A stretch of DNA of 64,000 nucleotides from JAJCYK01 sp965212195 (GCA_965212195.1 CBDBUW010000010.1:1-64000), one strand, 5' to 3'. Positions 34,538 through 43,883 are shown, numbered from the stretch's first letter. Notes: generated by a model not told the origin, from the letters alone. Numbers and translations: made by a program.

Positions 34538-36157
34538 CTACAGGTTCTCGTATATCTTAATATATTTTTGATCCAGTTCCACCGAATCCTGGTACTTCAC
34601 CCTCAGGGACGCTAATTCCGACTTTAGTTTTTTTACTATTTCCGCGTAGGTTGGGTCGTGATATACATTGGTCATCTCGCTGGGATCCTTCTTGCGATCG
34701 TACAACTCCCACTCATCCACATCATAATAAAAATGAGCTAGCTTAAACTCCTTGGTGACAATCCCATAGTGCCGCTTGACCATATGTACACTAGGATACT
34801 CGTAGTAATGATAATAAACGGATTCTCTGCTCCACCACTGATCATCCCCCTGCAGCAAAGGAACAAGACTTTCCCCTTGCATGTCTGCAGGTGCTTTTAC
34901 ACCGGCCGCTTCCAAAAAGGTTTGAGCAAAATCCAGATTTTGTACCATTTCGTGATTCACGCTTCCTGGGGACACCACTCCCGGCCACCTGATCATAAGA
35001 GGGGTCTTAAATGATTCATCATAAATAAACCTTTTATCAAACCAGCCATGTTCGCCCAGATAGAAGCCTTGATCAGAGGTATAGACCACAATAGTATTAT
35101 CCGCAAGTCCTTCAGCTTCCAAATAATCCAGCACCTCACCTACTCCATCATCCACTGCCGCTATACAACCCAAATAATCTTGCATATAGCGCTGGTAGCG
35201 CCAGCGCATTAATTCCTCCTGAGACATACTGGCATATCGAGCCCTGAAATCTTCGTTGATAGGTCCGTATACCGAATCCCAGGCCGCCCTCTGGCGGGCG
35301 TTCTGACGGCCAACCTCTCTCTCGAACGCTTTTTTATCCCAATCTGCGGTTTCCTTGATGCCCAGTTCATCCATTAGCTCGGGGTAGATCTTAGAGTCGC
35401 CTGCCCAATTCATATGCTGTAGCAGGTTCATTTCAGCAGTTTTAGCAGCAGTGCCACGCCCCTGATAATCGTCAAATAAAGTAGGTGGCTCCACAAAGGT
35501 GCGCTTAGTAAATTCAACATAGTGCCGTTGGGGTGGCAACCATTCACGGTGGGGGGCTTTGTGCAGATACATTAAAAGGAAAGGCTTAGTGCTATCCCTT
35601 TGATGTTGTAACCAGTTTAAAGTCATTTCTGTAATGATATCGGTGGTATAACCCTCCAGAGTAATACGGCCTTCCTGCTTGGTGATAAAATCTGGATTGT
35701 AGTAAGTCCCCTGCCCAGGCAGGATCTTAAATTCGTCAAAACCTTTAGGGTTATTGCCGAAATGCAGCTTGCCGAACATGGCAGTTTGATAACCGGCATT
35801 TTGCAACAACTGCGGAAAAGTAATGTTGGTGGTGTCAAAGGGCATCATGTTGTCAATCTTGCCATTGAGATGGGTGTGTTTGCCGGTAAGAATGGTAGCT
35901 CGCGATGGTGCGCAAATGGAATTGGTCACACAGGCATTGGTGAATAACATTCCTTCCTGCGCTATGCGATCAATATGGGGAGTTTGTATTAAGTGATCAC
36001 TGTAAGCGCTGATGGCTTGATAGGCGTGATCATCGGACATGACAAACAATATATTGGGTCGGTTCTCCGATTTTTCCTGCTTTGCCCTGTCTGTTTGACA
36101 AGCCCATAACGTAACAAAAATGACTATATAGGATAAGGTCGCTGCGTGATGCTTCAT
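34538..36157 (-). CDS. Lipoprotein sulfatase (formylglycine type)
   Basis: A 539-residue S1-family sulfatase. The leader ends LWAC (Cys20), so it is probably anchored as a lipoprotein. Active site: SICAPSRATILTG with Cys82 in C-x-P-S-R, the Cys converted to formylglycine by a maturase. Metal ligands come from SDDHAYQ (Asp42, Asp43) and the later YTSDQGFYLGEHG block. Layout and C-terminal end (YELYDRKKDPSEMTN) resemble heparan/iduronate-type sulfatases. Divergent from the DUF1080 hydrolase; both would act on sulfated glycans or glycosides. Substrate not determined. Confidence 0.93.
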   Translation of the reverse strand: MKHHAATLSYIVIFVTLWACQTDRAKQEKSENRPNILFVMSDDHAYQAISAYSDHLIQTPHIDRIAQEGMLFTNACVTNSICAPSRATILTGKHTHLNGKIDNMMPFDTTNITFPQLLQNAGYQTAMFGKLHFGNNPKGFDEFKILPGQGTYYNPDFITKQEGRITLEGYTTDIITEMTLNWLQHQRDSTKPFLLMYLHKAPHREWLPPQRHYVEFTKRTFVEPPTLFDDYQGRGTAAKTAEMNLLQHMNWAGDSKIYPELMDELGIKETADWDKKAFEREVGRQNARQRAAWDSVYGPINEDFRARYASMSQEELMRWRYQRYMQDYLGCIAAVDDGVGEVLDYLEAEGLADNTIVVYTSDQGFYLGEHGWFDKRFIYDESFKTPLMIRWPGVVSPGSVNHEMVQNLDFAQTFLEAAGVKAPADMQGESLVPLLQGDDQWWSRESVYYHYYEYPSVHMVKRHYGIVTKEFKLAHFYYDVDEWELYDRKKDPSEMTNVYHDPTYAEIVKKLKSELASLRVKYQDSVELDQKYIKIYENL

Positions 36158-36243
36158 AAAGAGACTGCTAGAATGATTAAATCCAGTACATGTTAAAGAA
36201 ATACCTTCTTTATCGAAAATAATTTGTCCTAAATTGTAACGGA

Positions 36244-36414
36244 ATGACTGGTAGAATTCAAGTGGTGCTTTTTTTGATGTTTGTCGTGGGGATCCATTCC
36301 GTGGCGGCGCAAACCATCAATTTGAAGTTGAAAAGGCAGGATTCTCTTTATGTGGGTAGCATGAATCCTAAATGGTTTGACAACGATCTCACCGGCAGGT
36401 GCTTGAACTATTGA
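36244..36414 (+). pseudogene. Remnant of a small secreted protein (DUF6624-like N-terminus)
   Basis: A 56-codon frame from ATG 36244 encodes a clean signal peptide (VVLFLMFVVGIHSVAAQT) and then NLKLKRQDSLYVGS, which resembles the start of DUF6624-type proteins (compare the protein at 10182). It ends abruptly at TGA 36412-36414. A leader on such a short passenger is best read as the truncated 5' end of a decayed gene; a genuine small secreted protein is the alternative. Confidence 0.4.
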
Positions 36415-36454
36415 ATCGATGTATTCTCCAACTACAAGAAGAATTGAATTAATG

Positions 36455-36462
36455 TATATTTG
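36455..36462 (+). promoter_or_regulatory. Candidate Bacteroidota -7 box (TATATTTG)
   Basis: Exact TAnnTTTG match, 21 bp before the ATG of the DUF1080 gene. No convincing -33 TTTG at 19 bp. Confidence 0.4.
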
Positions 36463-36483
36463 ACGCAACTTAGGTACTATCAT

Positions 36484-37242
36484 ATGAAAGCACTGACATT
36501 ACTTATTTTCGCCTGCCTTCCATGTACTGCCCAGGCCCAGGTAGCAGGTGTAGGACAACCTGCCCCATCCGATGCCATTATCCTATTCGATGGCCGCGCA
36601 GAATTGTTACATCAGAACTGGAAGTACTGGAATGGCCCCCGTCTATCTGCGGAACCACCTATTAAATGGGAAATAGTGCAAGATCCAGTGGATGAGGGCA
36701 TGGCTATAAATAGCAATGATCCCGCCGCGGCCGGGGGTAAGTATGGGGCAGCCGATATCGTAACCAAGGAGAAGTTTCGTGATTTCAGACTACATGTGGA
36801 GTTCTTGATCGCAAATCCAGGAGGGAACAGCGGCGTTTACCTGCAAAACCGATATGAGATCCAAATACTGGATGGAGATTCCACTAAACACGGACTGGCC
36901 GCGGTGATCAATGAAACCCCATCTCCATACAAAAATTATAACGGACTCAACAAATGGAATGCTTATGACGTAGTATTCCGGGCGGCAAGATTTGAAAATG
37001 GCAAGCGGGTACAAAAAGCCATGGTCACAGTATATTTTAATGGTAATAAGGTGCACGTCAATCAAACTATAAACCAGGTCTGGGGAGGCCCTAATTCGGG
37101 ACTTGACGGAGGTAACCTAGGAGGGAAAGGGATAACAGATACTCCAGGTGGCATAAAATTACAGGCCGAGGGCCACAATGTACTTTACCGTAACATTTGG
37201 ATAGAAGAATTAGACCTGGTGGTAGCGGATACGGATTTTTAA
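36484..37242 (+). CDS. Secreted 3-keto-disaccharide hydrolase domain (DUF1080) protein
   Basis: A 252-residue concanavalin-like fold protein with a signal peptide (residues 1-18, AQAQ). Family features: ILFDGRAELLHQNW at the start, KFRDFRLHVEFLI, NSGVYLQNRYEIQILD and GGIKLQAEGHNVLYRNIWI. DUF1080 (PF06439) proteins cleave 3-keto-glycosides or bind carbohydrates. ATG 36484 is used; an upstream TTG is less likely. Divergent from the lipoprotein sulfatase, so the two probably form a small glycan-processing locus. Confidence 0.92.
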   Translation: MKALTLLIFACLPCTAQAQVAGVGQPAPSDAIILFDGRAELLHQNWKYWNGPRLSAEPPIKWEIVQDPVDEGMAINSNDPAAAGGKYGAADIVTKEKFRDFRLHVEFLIANPGGNSGVYLQNRYEIQILDGDSTKHGLAAVINETPSPYKNYNGLNKWNAYDVVFRAARFENGKRVQKAMVTVYFNGNKVHVNQTINQVWGGPNSGLDGGNLGGKGITDTPGGIKLQAEGHNVLYRNIWIEELDLVVADTDF

Positions 37243-37532
37243 CCCTGTCGAACTTGATACCTCTACCCTTCCCAATTAGCCAAATCTGGCTAAATTAGAA
37301 TAGCTTATTTCACCCCTTATAAATTAGACATTTCGTGGTGAGGTGAAGAGTACTTTCAATAATTTCGGGATAGCGGCACTCTTGTAATATGAATAATATT
37401 TAACAATATATTCACATTTTTGGGTTACCTCTCCTCCTGCATGCCATTAAACTCGAACCCTCCCCAGAGCCACAAACTGAACAAACCATAGGCCTGGTTT
37501 AACTTATTGTATTTTTTTAAGACCCATCAGCT

Positions 37533-38213
37533 ATGATACTTCGCAATGTGTGTTATGTTCTTTTATTCTCTATCAGCTTGATTACCCATCATCAATCTAT
37601 GGCCCAGTCATGGGACTTCATCCAACATGATATCAGTGCCATACCCTTGGAGATGCGGCGCTTTAAGCCCGCCCCCAACGTGCGCTGGAATCGGGGCTCC
37701 ATCAACCTTGATTCCGGCCACCGGTTGGTGGGATACTTCAGCTACGATCATCAGCAGCAGATCGTGCTCTTCTATGACGAAGGAAAAGTAGACGCTCTAA
37801 CAGCATTCAAGCTGAATTCATTTACTTTTTTCGACCAGCAGCTTCAGCAGTTCCGTAAATACCAGGTTCTGCCCATGAAGCACTCCAGTCAGATTTTCGA
37901 ATTGCTTTCAGATGGAAAGTACCGCCTATTGCGTCAAGAGTACAGCAGCAGTGCCGCCTACCATCGCCATTCCACCCGGGAGAATCCCAATTTCAGGTTC
38001 AAGTATTTTGTATGGGACGGAGAAAAGGTTTGGCCGTATCAGCAGTTTCGACATAATCTGCATGCTATAACCAAAAAAGGTTTCCACAAGATGATCATAC
38101 CTAACATTTCTACCACTTTGAGTATAGCCGATCGTCAGCAAATAATACAAACGCTTAACAGACTGTCGGAAGAAGATCAGCATGCACTTCCCAAACTGGC
38201 CTTGAAAAAATAA
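37533..38213 (+). CDS. Secreted hypothetical protein
   Basis: A 226-residue protein with a signal peptide (residues 1-24, SMAQ). The mature part has a GSINLDSGHRLVGYFSYD strand pair, a FTFFDQQLQQFRKYQVL helix or strand, and a KYRLLRQEY motif, a pattern seen in many uncharacterised Bacteroidota exported proteins. No catalytic residues are evident. It has about 290 bp of non-coding DNA upstream that I could not interpret. Function unknown. Confidence 0.65.
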   Translation: MILRNVCYVLLFSISLITHHQSMAQSWDFIQHDISAIPLEMRRFKPAPNVRWNRGSINLDSGHRLVGYFSYDHQQQIVLFYDEGKVDALTAFKLNSFTFFDQQLQQFRKYQVLPMKHSSQIFELLSDGKYRLLRQEYSSSAAYHRHSTRENPNFRFKYFVWDGEKVWPYQQFRHNLHAITKKGFHKMIIPNISTTLSIADRQQIIQTLNRLSEEDQHALPKLALKK

Positions 38214-38279
38214 GCTGCTTTCAGACTGGCAAAATCGCCGCAACTGCATATGATGCAACACACGGATGTTTCAAATTAA

Positions 38280-38414
38280 TATATAGTTGAAATTGAAGTA
38301 TTTAATAAAGTAGCTGCCCAAGCTGGACTTGCTCCTGTCAATCATCATTTTACTAAATACCCAGAATCGCAGCTAGCCGCTGTAAGTATAAACCTGCTGA
38401 AAGAGGCTGAGTGA
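38280..38414 (+). pseudogene. Possible C-terminal gene fragment
   Basis: This 44-codon frame has coding character (KVAAQAGLAPVNHHF, ESQLAAVSINLLKEAE) but no start codon: it opens at a stop codon (38277-38279) and ends at TGA 38412-38414, just before the zinc-ribbon gene. It may be the tail of a decayed gene. I cannot name the family. Confidence 0.3.
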
Positions 38415-38415
38415 T

Positions 38416-38814
38416 TTAACGATGTTTCCACCAGCGTTTGCCCCGAATCAATTGCCAGAGTGCTCTTAAAAATACGATCAACATGATCACCCCTACAATC
38501 AAACCGATCATCTCATTCCAACTCATCGCTAGGATGGTTAGAACAATAGGTAACATAAGACCAAAAATGATAACCGTCCATGTACCGGAATACACTCGTC
38601 TGCCATCATAATACCCGTATTCGGCACCGCAATTACCGCAGGTTAGAGCCTTCTCGTGTACCTCATTCATACAAAATGGACATTGCAAGCCGGTAGATTC
38701 CGCAACGGGTTGATGTGGTTGGGCAGTGGATTGAACGGGCGCGCCGCAATTAGGACAAGAGACCGCGGCATCAGAAATTTGATTGCCGCACTCGTAGCAA
38801 TTGATTAGGGCCAT
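38416..38814 (-). CDS. Double zinc-ribbon membrane protein
   Basis: A 132-residue protein with two zinc ribbons (Cys6/9/20/23 and Cys45/48/59/62) in the N-terminal half, joined by a Gln/Pro-rich linker, and then one or two transmembrane segments (about 80-97 and 101-122) with a basic tail (GKRWWKHR). The layout suggests an inner-membrane protein with cytosolic metal-binding head. Specific function unknown. Confidence 0.85.
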   Translation of the reverse strand: MALINCYECGNQISDAAVSCPNCGAPVQSTAQPHQPVAESTGLQCPFCMNEVHEKALTCGNCGAEYGYYDGRRVYSGTWTVIIFGLMLPIVLTILAMSWNEMIGLIVGVIMLIVFLRALWQLIRGKRWWKHR

Positions 38815-38934
38815 ATGTCAATAGGTTTCTTGGTAGTCTTTTTATTTTGATAGGTTGACTCTCAAAAGATAGGAATAGATATCCCAGAATTCAAAGTTCC
38901 GCATTGCAAAACTGATAAATTGATAAATAGCTTC

Positions 38935-40239
38935 TCATGCCCTGGACAGAGCCTTTAGGCTTAGACTGAATATTACTACTAGCATAACTGCTGCGGGCAC
39001 TATGAAGACCATGGAATGCAATTGGGTGTATAAGATGCCTCCAAGCACTAATCCGATAATACTAGCCAGGCTGCCGGCACTACTGGCAAAACCCTGAATG
39101 GCCCCTTGTTGAGACTTGTTGCCGGTTTTGGACAATATGGACATGAATGAAGGCCATCCTATGCCGTTTCCAGCCGCAAATAACCCCACGCCAATCAGCA
39201 AAAACACCTCCCTGGTACTGGTAAAAGCATAAAATCCGACCATTAGTAACACACAACCAATTGCGAATAAGGTGGCGTCCGAATATTTAGTGGACAACCG
39301 CCTTAAAACCGGTCCCTGAAATATGATCATGACACCACTTAAAGCTGAAAAGAAAAGCCCCAATTGCAGTACAGTCCATTTCAAACTGGAAACAGCATGA
39401 ACCGGAAAGGACACATAGAAAAAATTGAATGCCAGAAAAATCAAAAAATATAATACGAGCGTGAATGCCACGTTTTTCAGGGCGAAAATCTCCCACAAGG
39501 TGTACTTGTTTTCCCCTTCCATGCTGTGACATTCCTTAAGCTCTTGCCCCAATACTTTTCGTGTCTTGACTGTGCTCACGGGTTGATCCAACTGGGTACA
39601 ACCGCTGGAATCTTTCAATCTATACTTTATTACAAAAATGGCTGTCAGGGATATGAACATAGCTGTCAAAATGGGAAGGATATTGCCAATGGTGGTGCTG
39701 CCCAACAACCCCGCCAATGCCGGTCCGATGATGAACCCCAGATTACCTGCCATGGACATTTGTCCAAAATATTTCTGTCGGTCCTTCTCCTCGGTGACGT
39801 CTACTAAATAGGCATTGGCTACCGATACATTCCCACCGGTGATTCCATCCAATGCCCGGGCCAAAAACAACAACAGCAATGGCAGTGTCAGTACGAAAGC
39901 ACCTAGCCAGGCAGATTTTACGGTGGCCAGTTGGGTTTCAGGAATCAAAAGAGATATCATGAAAATAACCCAGGCTAAAAAGGTCCCTGCTTGGCTGATC
40001 AGCAGTACCTTTCGTCGCCCGATCCTATCGGACCAGGAGCCCAGCACCGGAGCCCCAATTAGTTGGAAGAACGAGTAGGTGGCTCCCAGGATTCCATAGA
40101 TCAGTTCGTTACCACCGAAGTTCAGCACCAACACAATTAGAAAGGGTAATACAATGCTAAATCCCAGGGTACCAATAAAATTTACCAGTAAAATTGGTTT
40201 TACGGAAAGGGACATGGGTGGAGGTTCGGTATAACCCAT
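38935..40239 (-). CDS. MFS transporter (TetA-like)
   Basis: A 434-residue protein with about 12 transmembrane helices. Motif A is GSWSDRIGRRKVLL in the loop after helix 2, as in tetracycline/drug exporters, and the central loop around residues 200-240 is cytosolic. Likely a proton-coupled exporter; substrate unknown. Ends 120 bp upstream of the zinc-ribbon gene and follows the alpha/beta hydrolase gene by 13 bp, so those two may share a transcript. Confidence 0.92.
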   Translation of the reverse strand: MGYTEPPPMSLSVKPILLVNFIGTLGFSIVLPFLIVLVLNFGGNELIYGILGATYSFFQLIGAPVLGSWSDRIGRRKVLLISQAGTFLAWVIFMISLLIPETQLATVKSAWLGAFVLTLPLLLLFLARALDGITGGNVSVANAYLVDVTEEKDRQKYFGQMSMAGNLGFIIGPALAGLLGSTTIGNILPILTAMFISLTAIFVIKYRLKDSSGCTQLDQPVSTVKTRKVLGQELKECHSMEGENKYTLWEIFALKNVAFTLVLYFLIFLAFNFFYVSFPVHAVSSLKWTVLQLGLFFSALSGVMIIFQGPVLRRLSTKYSDATLFAIGCVLLMVGFYAFTSTREVFLLIGVGLFAAGNGIGWPSFMSILSKTGNKSQQGAIQGFASSAGSLASIIGLVLGGILYTQLHSMVFIVPAAVMLVVIFSLSLKALSRA

Positions 40240-40252
40240 CTGGTTTGAAGTA

Positions 40253-41155
40253 CTAGAGGCTGGAAGATTTAATAAGATTGACTACCAATTCCCTAGCCTG
40301 ACTGTCTTTCGAATAAGACAGATCTCTCCACAATTCAGCATGGCTCATTTCTGAAAAATACACGCATCGGAAATCGTCAAAATCGCTTGAATTCAACCGG
40401 TTCTCAAATAACTCAGTATAGCCATTCACATCCCCGTCGGATATCAAAAGGATTGGTGCGGAGAGGTTGTCTAAATATTGCACTGGAGAAGCCATTTTGA
40501 AATCCTCTGATGTTTTTCCAAATACCGCCTGTACGTGTAGTTCCGCTAGATGGCTATTGCTGGCGCTATTTAGAAATGCCTGGTAGTAATCTTGGATATC
40601 GTAAGTTCCGGATATAGCCACTAATCCCTGTACATCGCCAAGTGTGCAGCCATGCTTGCCTAGGTATTGATCATCCAACGTTAGCAATGCGCTGAGATGA
40701 GCTCCGGAAGAATATCCTCCCACAAAGATTCTTTTGGGGTCATATCCGTAGGCCTCGGCATGTTTGAGAAGCCAGGCAAAAGCCGCGGCCACATCCTCAA
40801 TATGTTTGGGGTGTTTTACACCCTTGTCCATAGCAGGGTCTTTCCATGTGGCGGGGCTTAACCTATGCCCTACACTGGCTACGGCAATCCCTTGTGCTGC
40901 CATCTGTTTCGCAAAGTCCATTTCCATGTGTCGGTCTACATAAGACCAGGCACCCCCTCCGATCCATAGCAACAAAGGAGCACTTTTTTCGGTAACTGGA
41001 ACTACCAGGTTTAGCATTTGCAAACTGTCTCTTTCGCCACCGGTAGTCTGCACATAGCTAATATTAGTAAACTTGCTATATTCAAAGTCGTGTTGACCGC
41101 ACAGTGTTCCGTAAATCCCTAACCACCAGAGAAAGGCAAACATGTTTCTTTTCAT
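40253..41155 (-). CDS. Secreted alpha/beta hydrolase (esterase/lipase-like)
   Basis: A 300-residue hydrolase with a signal peptide (residues 5-20, LCGQ). The oxyanion element is LLLWIGGGAW (HGGG-type, with Ile for His), the nucleophile elbow is GYSSG (Ser149), and the probable acid and base are in LISDGDVNGY and MSHAELW. This is the BD-FAE/carboxylesterase type. Likely an exported esterase acting on ester-linked substituents. Upstream of the MFS gene by 13 bp. Confidence 0.87.
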   Translation of the reverse strand: MKRNMFAFLWWLGIYGTLCGQHDFEYSKFTNISYVQTTGGERDSLQMLNLVVPVTEKSAPLLLWIGGGAWSYVDRHMEMDFAKQMAAQGIAVASVGHRLSPATWKDPAMDKGVKHPKHIEDVAAAFAWLLKHAEAYGYDPKRIFVGGYSSGAHLSALLTLDDQYLGKHGCTLGDVQGLVAISGTYDIQDYYQAFLNSASNSHLAELHVQAVFGKTSEDFKMASPVQYLDNLSAPILLISDGDVNGYTELFENRLNSSDFDDFRCVYFSEMSHAELWRDLSYSKDSQARELVVNLIKSSSL

Positions 41156-41211
41156 TTTTTTACTAGTACATATTAGTTAATTTACCGAAACCCTGGAACA
41201 AACTCAAAACC

Positions 41212-41616
41212 ATGCCCGCGGGATACTCTGGAACCCCTCTAGCGAAAAAACTGGGACTCAAAGAAGGCCACCGAGTATGGTTAATCAATGAACCCGACTA
41301 TTACCTGAATTTATTTTCGGACCTGCCTGAAATCAAAATATTAAAGTCCCGCCCGAAAAACGTGAACTTCATTCATTTGTTCTGCAGCGTGCAAAATGAA
41401 TTGATCAAGGATTATCCCGATGCCAAGTCCGCCATGCTTAAAGATGGCATGCTTTGGGTCTCATGGCCAAAGAAATCCTCAAACATTCCTTCAGATCTTA
41501 CCAGAGATTGGATCAGAGATTATATCTTAGAGCGGGGGTTAGTAGACGTCAAAGTATGCGCGGTGGATGAGAACTGGTCGGGCTTAAAGTTTGTCTACCG
41601 CCTGCAAGACCGTTAG
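41212..41616 (+). CDS. DUF3052 family protein
   Basis: A 134-residue cytosolic protein that matches DUF3052 throughout: start MPAGYSGTPLAKKLGLKEG, then LHLFCSVQNEL-type strand, MLWVSWPKKSS and GLVDVKVCAVDENWSGLKFV. Function unknown. It is 9 bp upstream of the longest reading of the next VOC gene and divergent from the hydrolase. Confidence 0.92.
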   Translation: MPAGYSGTPLAKKLGLKEGHRVWLINEPDYYLNLFSDLPEIKILKSRPKNVNFIHLFCSVQNELIKDYPDAKSAMLKDGMLWVSWPKKSSNIPSDLTRDWIRDYILERGLVDVKVCAVDENWSGLKFVYRLQDR

Positions 41617-41652
41617 GTCATCTGAATGTTAAACAACCAGATTTCATTTGTT

Positions 41653-42006
41653 ATGAGTAAACATGAGAAGATAGATTACCTGGAATTCCCCGCCAGTAAT
41701 ATGGATGATACCAAAGCTTTCTTCGGACAGGTATTCGGATGGGAATTTCAGGATTATGGCCCCGATTATATCGCCGTGACAGGTGCAGGCATTGATTGCG
41801 GATTTTACAAATCCGACTTAACCATGTCCACTCAAAATGGCAGCTCCTTGGTGGTTTTTTACAGTGAAGACCTGGAAAAAACCCAAAAAAAGATCGACCA
41901 ATTCGGAGGAAAAGTGATTGTGCCTATCTTTTCCTTTCCGGGTGGGCGGCGTTTTCATTTTGAAGACCTGAACGGAAATGAATTTTCTGTATGGTCCGAT
42001 AAATAG
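41653..42006 (+). CDS. VOC family protein (glyoxalase/dioxygenase fold)
   Basis: About 117 residues of the vicinal-oxygen-chelate fold: IDYLEFPASNMDDTKAFFG, WEFQDYGPDYI, and a second half ending RRFHFEDLNGNEFSVWSD, with the metal-type Glu in GNEF. ATG 41653 (MSKHEKIDY) fits the family start better than 41626. Enzyme activity is not certain for this group. In a short operon with DUF3052 and the serine hydrolase downstream (17-bp gap). Confidence 0.87.
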   Translation: MSKHEKIDYLEFPASNMDDTKAFFGQVFGWEFQDYGPDYIAVTGAGIDCGFYKSDLTMSTQNGSSLVVFYSEDLEKTQKKIDQFGGKVIVPIFSFPGGRRFHFEDLNGNEFSVWSDK

Positions 42007-42022
42007 AACCAACCATCGGAGG

Positions 42023-43084
42023 ATGAAAATATCCAAGCTTATATGGCTAATTTCATTCCTTGGCCTATCTATGGTGGGACAGGATTCTCTTACTATAAAA
42101 TTCCACCAACTGGTACTTAACCAACAACAGCAATACAACATACCGGGTTTGGCGGTGGGTGTCATGCAAGGCGACAGCATTATCTTTGAAGCCTCCTTAG
42201 GATTTAGCAATTTGGAAAAGCAAATCCCTTTAAATGACCAGCACCTGTTTCATACTGCTTCTCTGTCCAAGCTGTTTACGGCTCAGGCCATCATGTTGCT
42301 TAGCGATCAGGGAGTATTGAATCTGGATGACCCTGTTATCCAGCTATGGCCCGAATTTCGCATGAAAGACCAACGGTACCAGCAAGTCACCGTAAGGCAT
42401 TTGTTACGCCACACCTCCGGAATGCCTGATGTTGCCAATTATCATTGGGGTTCCAATACCTCGTTAAAAGCCTATTGCCAGGAGATTGTTAAAAAGCGAC
42501 TTCATTTTGATCCCGGCAGCCAATTCCGCTATAGCAATTTGGGCTATTCTTTGTTGGGATACCTGGTGGAATACTTGACGGACAAGCCTTTCCATACATT
42601 CATGAAACAACAGGTGCTGCTGCCTGCTAAAATGAAAGCCTCTGAATTCAGTTATCCCCGTATATCTGAAAGTCTGCAGGTGCAAGGTTATACCCGTAAA
42701 GGCGGTAAAGTGGTACCCCGTAAAGTATATCCTTACAATCCGGCACATGAACCCAGCAGCACCTTAAATTCAAATGTTCGTGAACTATTAGCTTGGACAG
42801 CCACTTTGTATTCCGAAACGCACGACAACCACGCTCGGTTTACTGCCATGATCCAGACTCATTCCAATTTCAGTAAGGTAGGAATGGGTTGGTTCTTAGG
42901 TGACATAGAGGGCGTTGCCAGTGCCTATCATTTTGGTGGAGACCGGGGATTCCGCGGTTACCTGCTTCTAATACCAAAGCACCAACTTAGCTTAGTGGTA
43001 CTGGCTAATTGCGATTACTCTGAAGATTTCCGACAGGAGATCCTGCATACCATGGCAAAAATGATCATGGAGGGGTATAATTGA
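42023..43084 (+). CDS. Secreted class C beta-lactamase-fold serine hydrolase (3)
   Basis: A 353-residue hydrolase with a signal peptide (residues 1-19) from ATG 42023; an in-frame start at 41978 lies inside the VOC gene. Motifs: Ser80-x-x-Lys83 (TASLSKLFT), YSN (RYSNLGYSL), and an H-x-G-like HFGGDRGFRG. The last motif differs from the HTG/HSG of the other two hydrolases. Convergent with the CPBP gene, overlapping it by 20 bases. Confidence 0.88.
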   Translation: MKISKLIWLISFLGLSMVGQDSLTIKFHQLVLNQQQQYNIPGLAVGVMQGDSIIFEASLGFSNLEKQIPLNDQHLFHTASLSKLFTAQAIMLLSDQGVLNLDDPVIQLWPEFRMKDQRYQQVTVRHLLRHTSGMPDVANYHWGSNTSLKAYCQEIVKKRLHFDPGSQFRYSNLGYSLLGYLVEYLTDKPFHTFMKQQVLLPAKMKASEFSYPRISESLQVQGYTRKGGKVVPRKVYPYNPAHEPSSTLNSNVRELLAWTATLYSETHDNHARFTAMIQTHSNFSKVGMGWFLGDIEGVASAYHFGGDRGFRGYLLLIPKHQLSLVVLANCDYSEDFRQEILHTMAKMIMEGYN

Positions 43085-43883
43085 AAAACCGCTGCTTGTT
43101 AACCAAAACAATTACTACTGCCAACAGCGCTAGGATCCCCGCTTCTCCCCACATGAATGAGTTGGTTTGCAGCTGGGCTCTTTCGATGCTGCTCACCGCG
43201 GCAATGGCCTTTCCGGAAGCATTGACCATGGCATGAAATATAGCCACAATTAAAACTGATTGCGAGGATCGATAGTACAACCAGGTCATAATAATGGAAA
43301 AAGCAAACACCGCTACCGTGAAGGGTAAGAAGGGCTCTTCTTTAGCTTGGTTTCCCAACACATAAGCCGGCAAATGCCAAATGACCCAAAAGGTGCCTAT
43401 AATAAGGCTGGATCTCAGCCAGCTGTACTGTTTATTTAATTCCGGCAACATAAAACCTCGCCAGCCAAATTCCTCTCCAAATCCCCCACCCAAAAACAAA
43501 TGGGTAAGAAACGCCAACAGTATGATGCTAGTGGCTTCAATACCTATCCCCTGCCAGGCCAGTGGCGTATCCAATACCCAGAACAAATGTAATTTGGAGA
43601 CAAATGGAAGAGCTATAGCCAAAAGGTAACAATACCACGGGACTCGCCATGTGATCCCCTTTTTTAACAGTGATACAAACTCCTTAAAGCCATACACTAA
43701 ATAGGCGGTGAGCAATCCTGCCAAAGAAGGTCCGTACTTAGCGACTATATTTGAAACCGAATTATGGGGCCAATTGAAAAGGTTCTCCAATCCTTGTAGC
43801 GGGATTATCAAAACGATGCCCAACACCCAACTGATGAGTAAAGTAAACCATAGGTATTTAATCCATGGGATGTGGGAAGTCAT
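43065..43883 (-). CDS. CPBP family intramembrane metalloprotease
   Basis: A 272-residue protein with about eight transmembrane helices. The CPBP (Abi) motifs are EEFGWRGFMLPEL (EExxxR), FWVIWHLPAYV (FxxxH) and a final HAMVNASG (HxxxN). Related to Rce1-type prenyl-protein proteases, but most bacterial members have unknown targets. Overlaps the 3' end of the serine hydrolase gene. Confidence 0.93.
   Translation of the reverse strand: MTSHIPWIKYLWFTLLISWVLGIVLIIPLQGLENLFNWPHNSVSNIVAKYGPSLAGLLTAYLVYGFKEFVSLLKKGITWRVPWYCYLLAIALPFVSKLHLFWVLDTPLAWQGIGIEATSIILLAFLTHLFLGGGFGEEFGWRGFMLPELNKQYSWLRSSLIIGTFWVIWHLPAYVLGNQAKEEPFLPFTVAVFAFSIIMTWLYYRSSQSVLIVAIFHAMVNASGKAIAAVSSIERAQLQTNSFMWGEAGILALLAVVIVLVNKQRFFNYTPP

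Noticed and set aside
36229..36483. An 84-residue frame on the minus strand next to the sulfatase
   Set aside because: It lies opposite a signal-peptide-bearing plus-strand frame and the DUF1080 promoter region, and its translation has no recognisable features.
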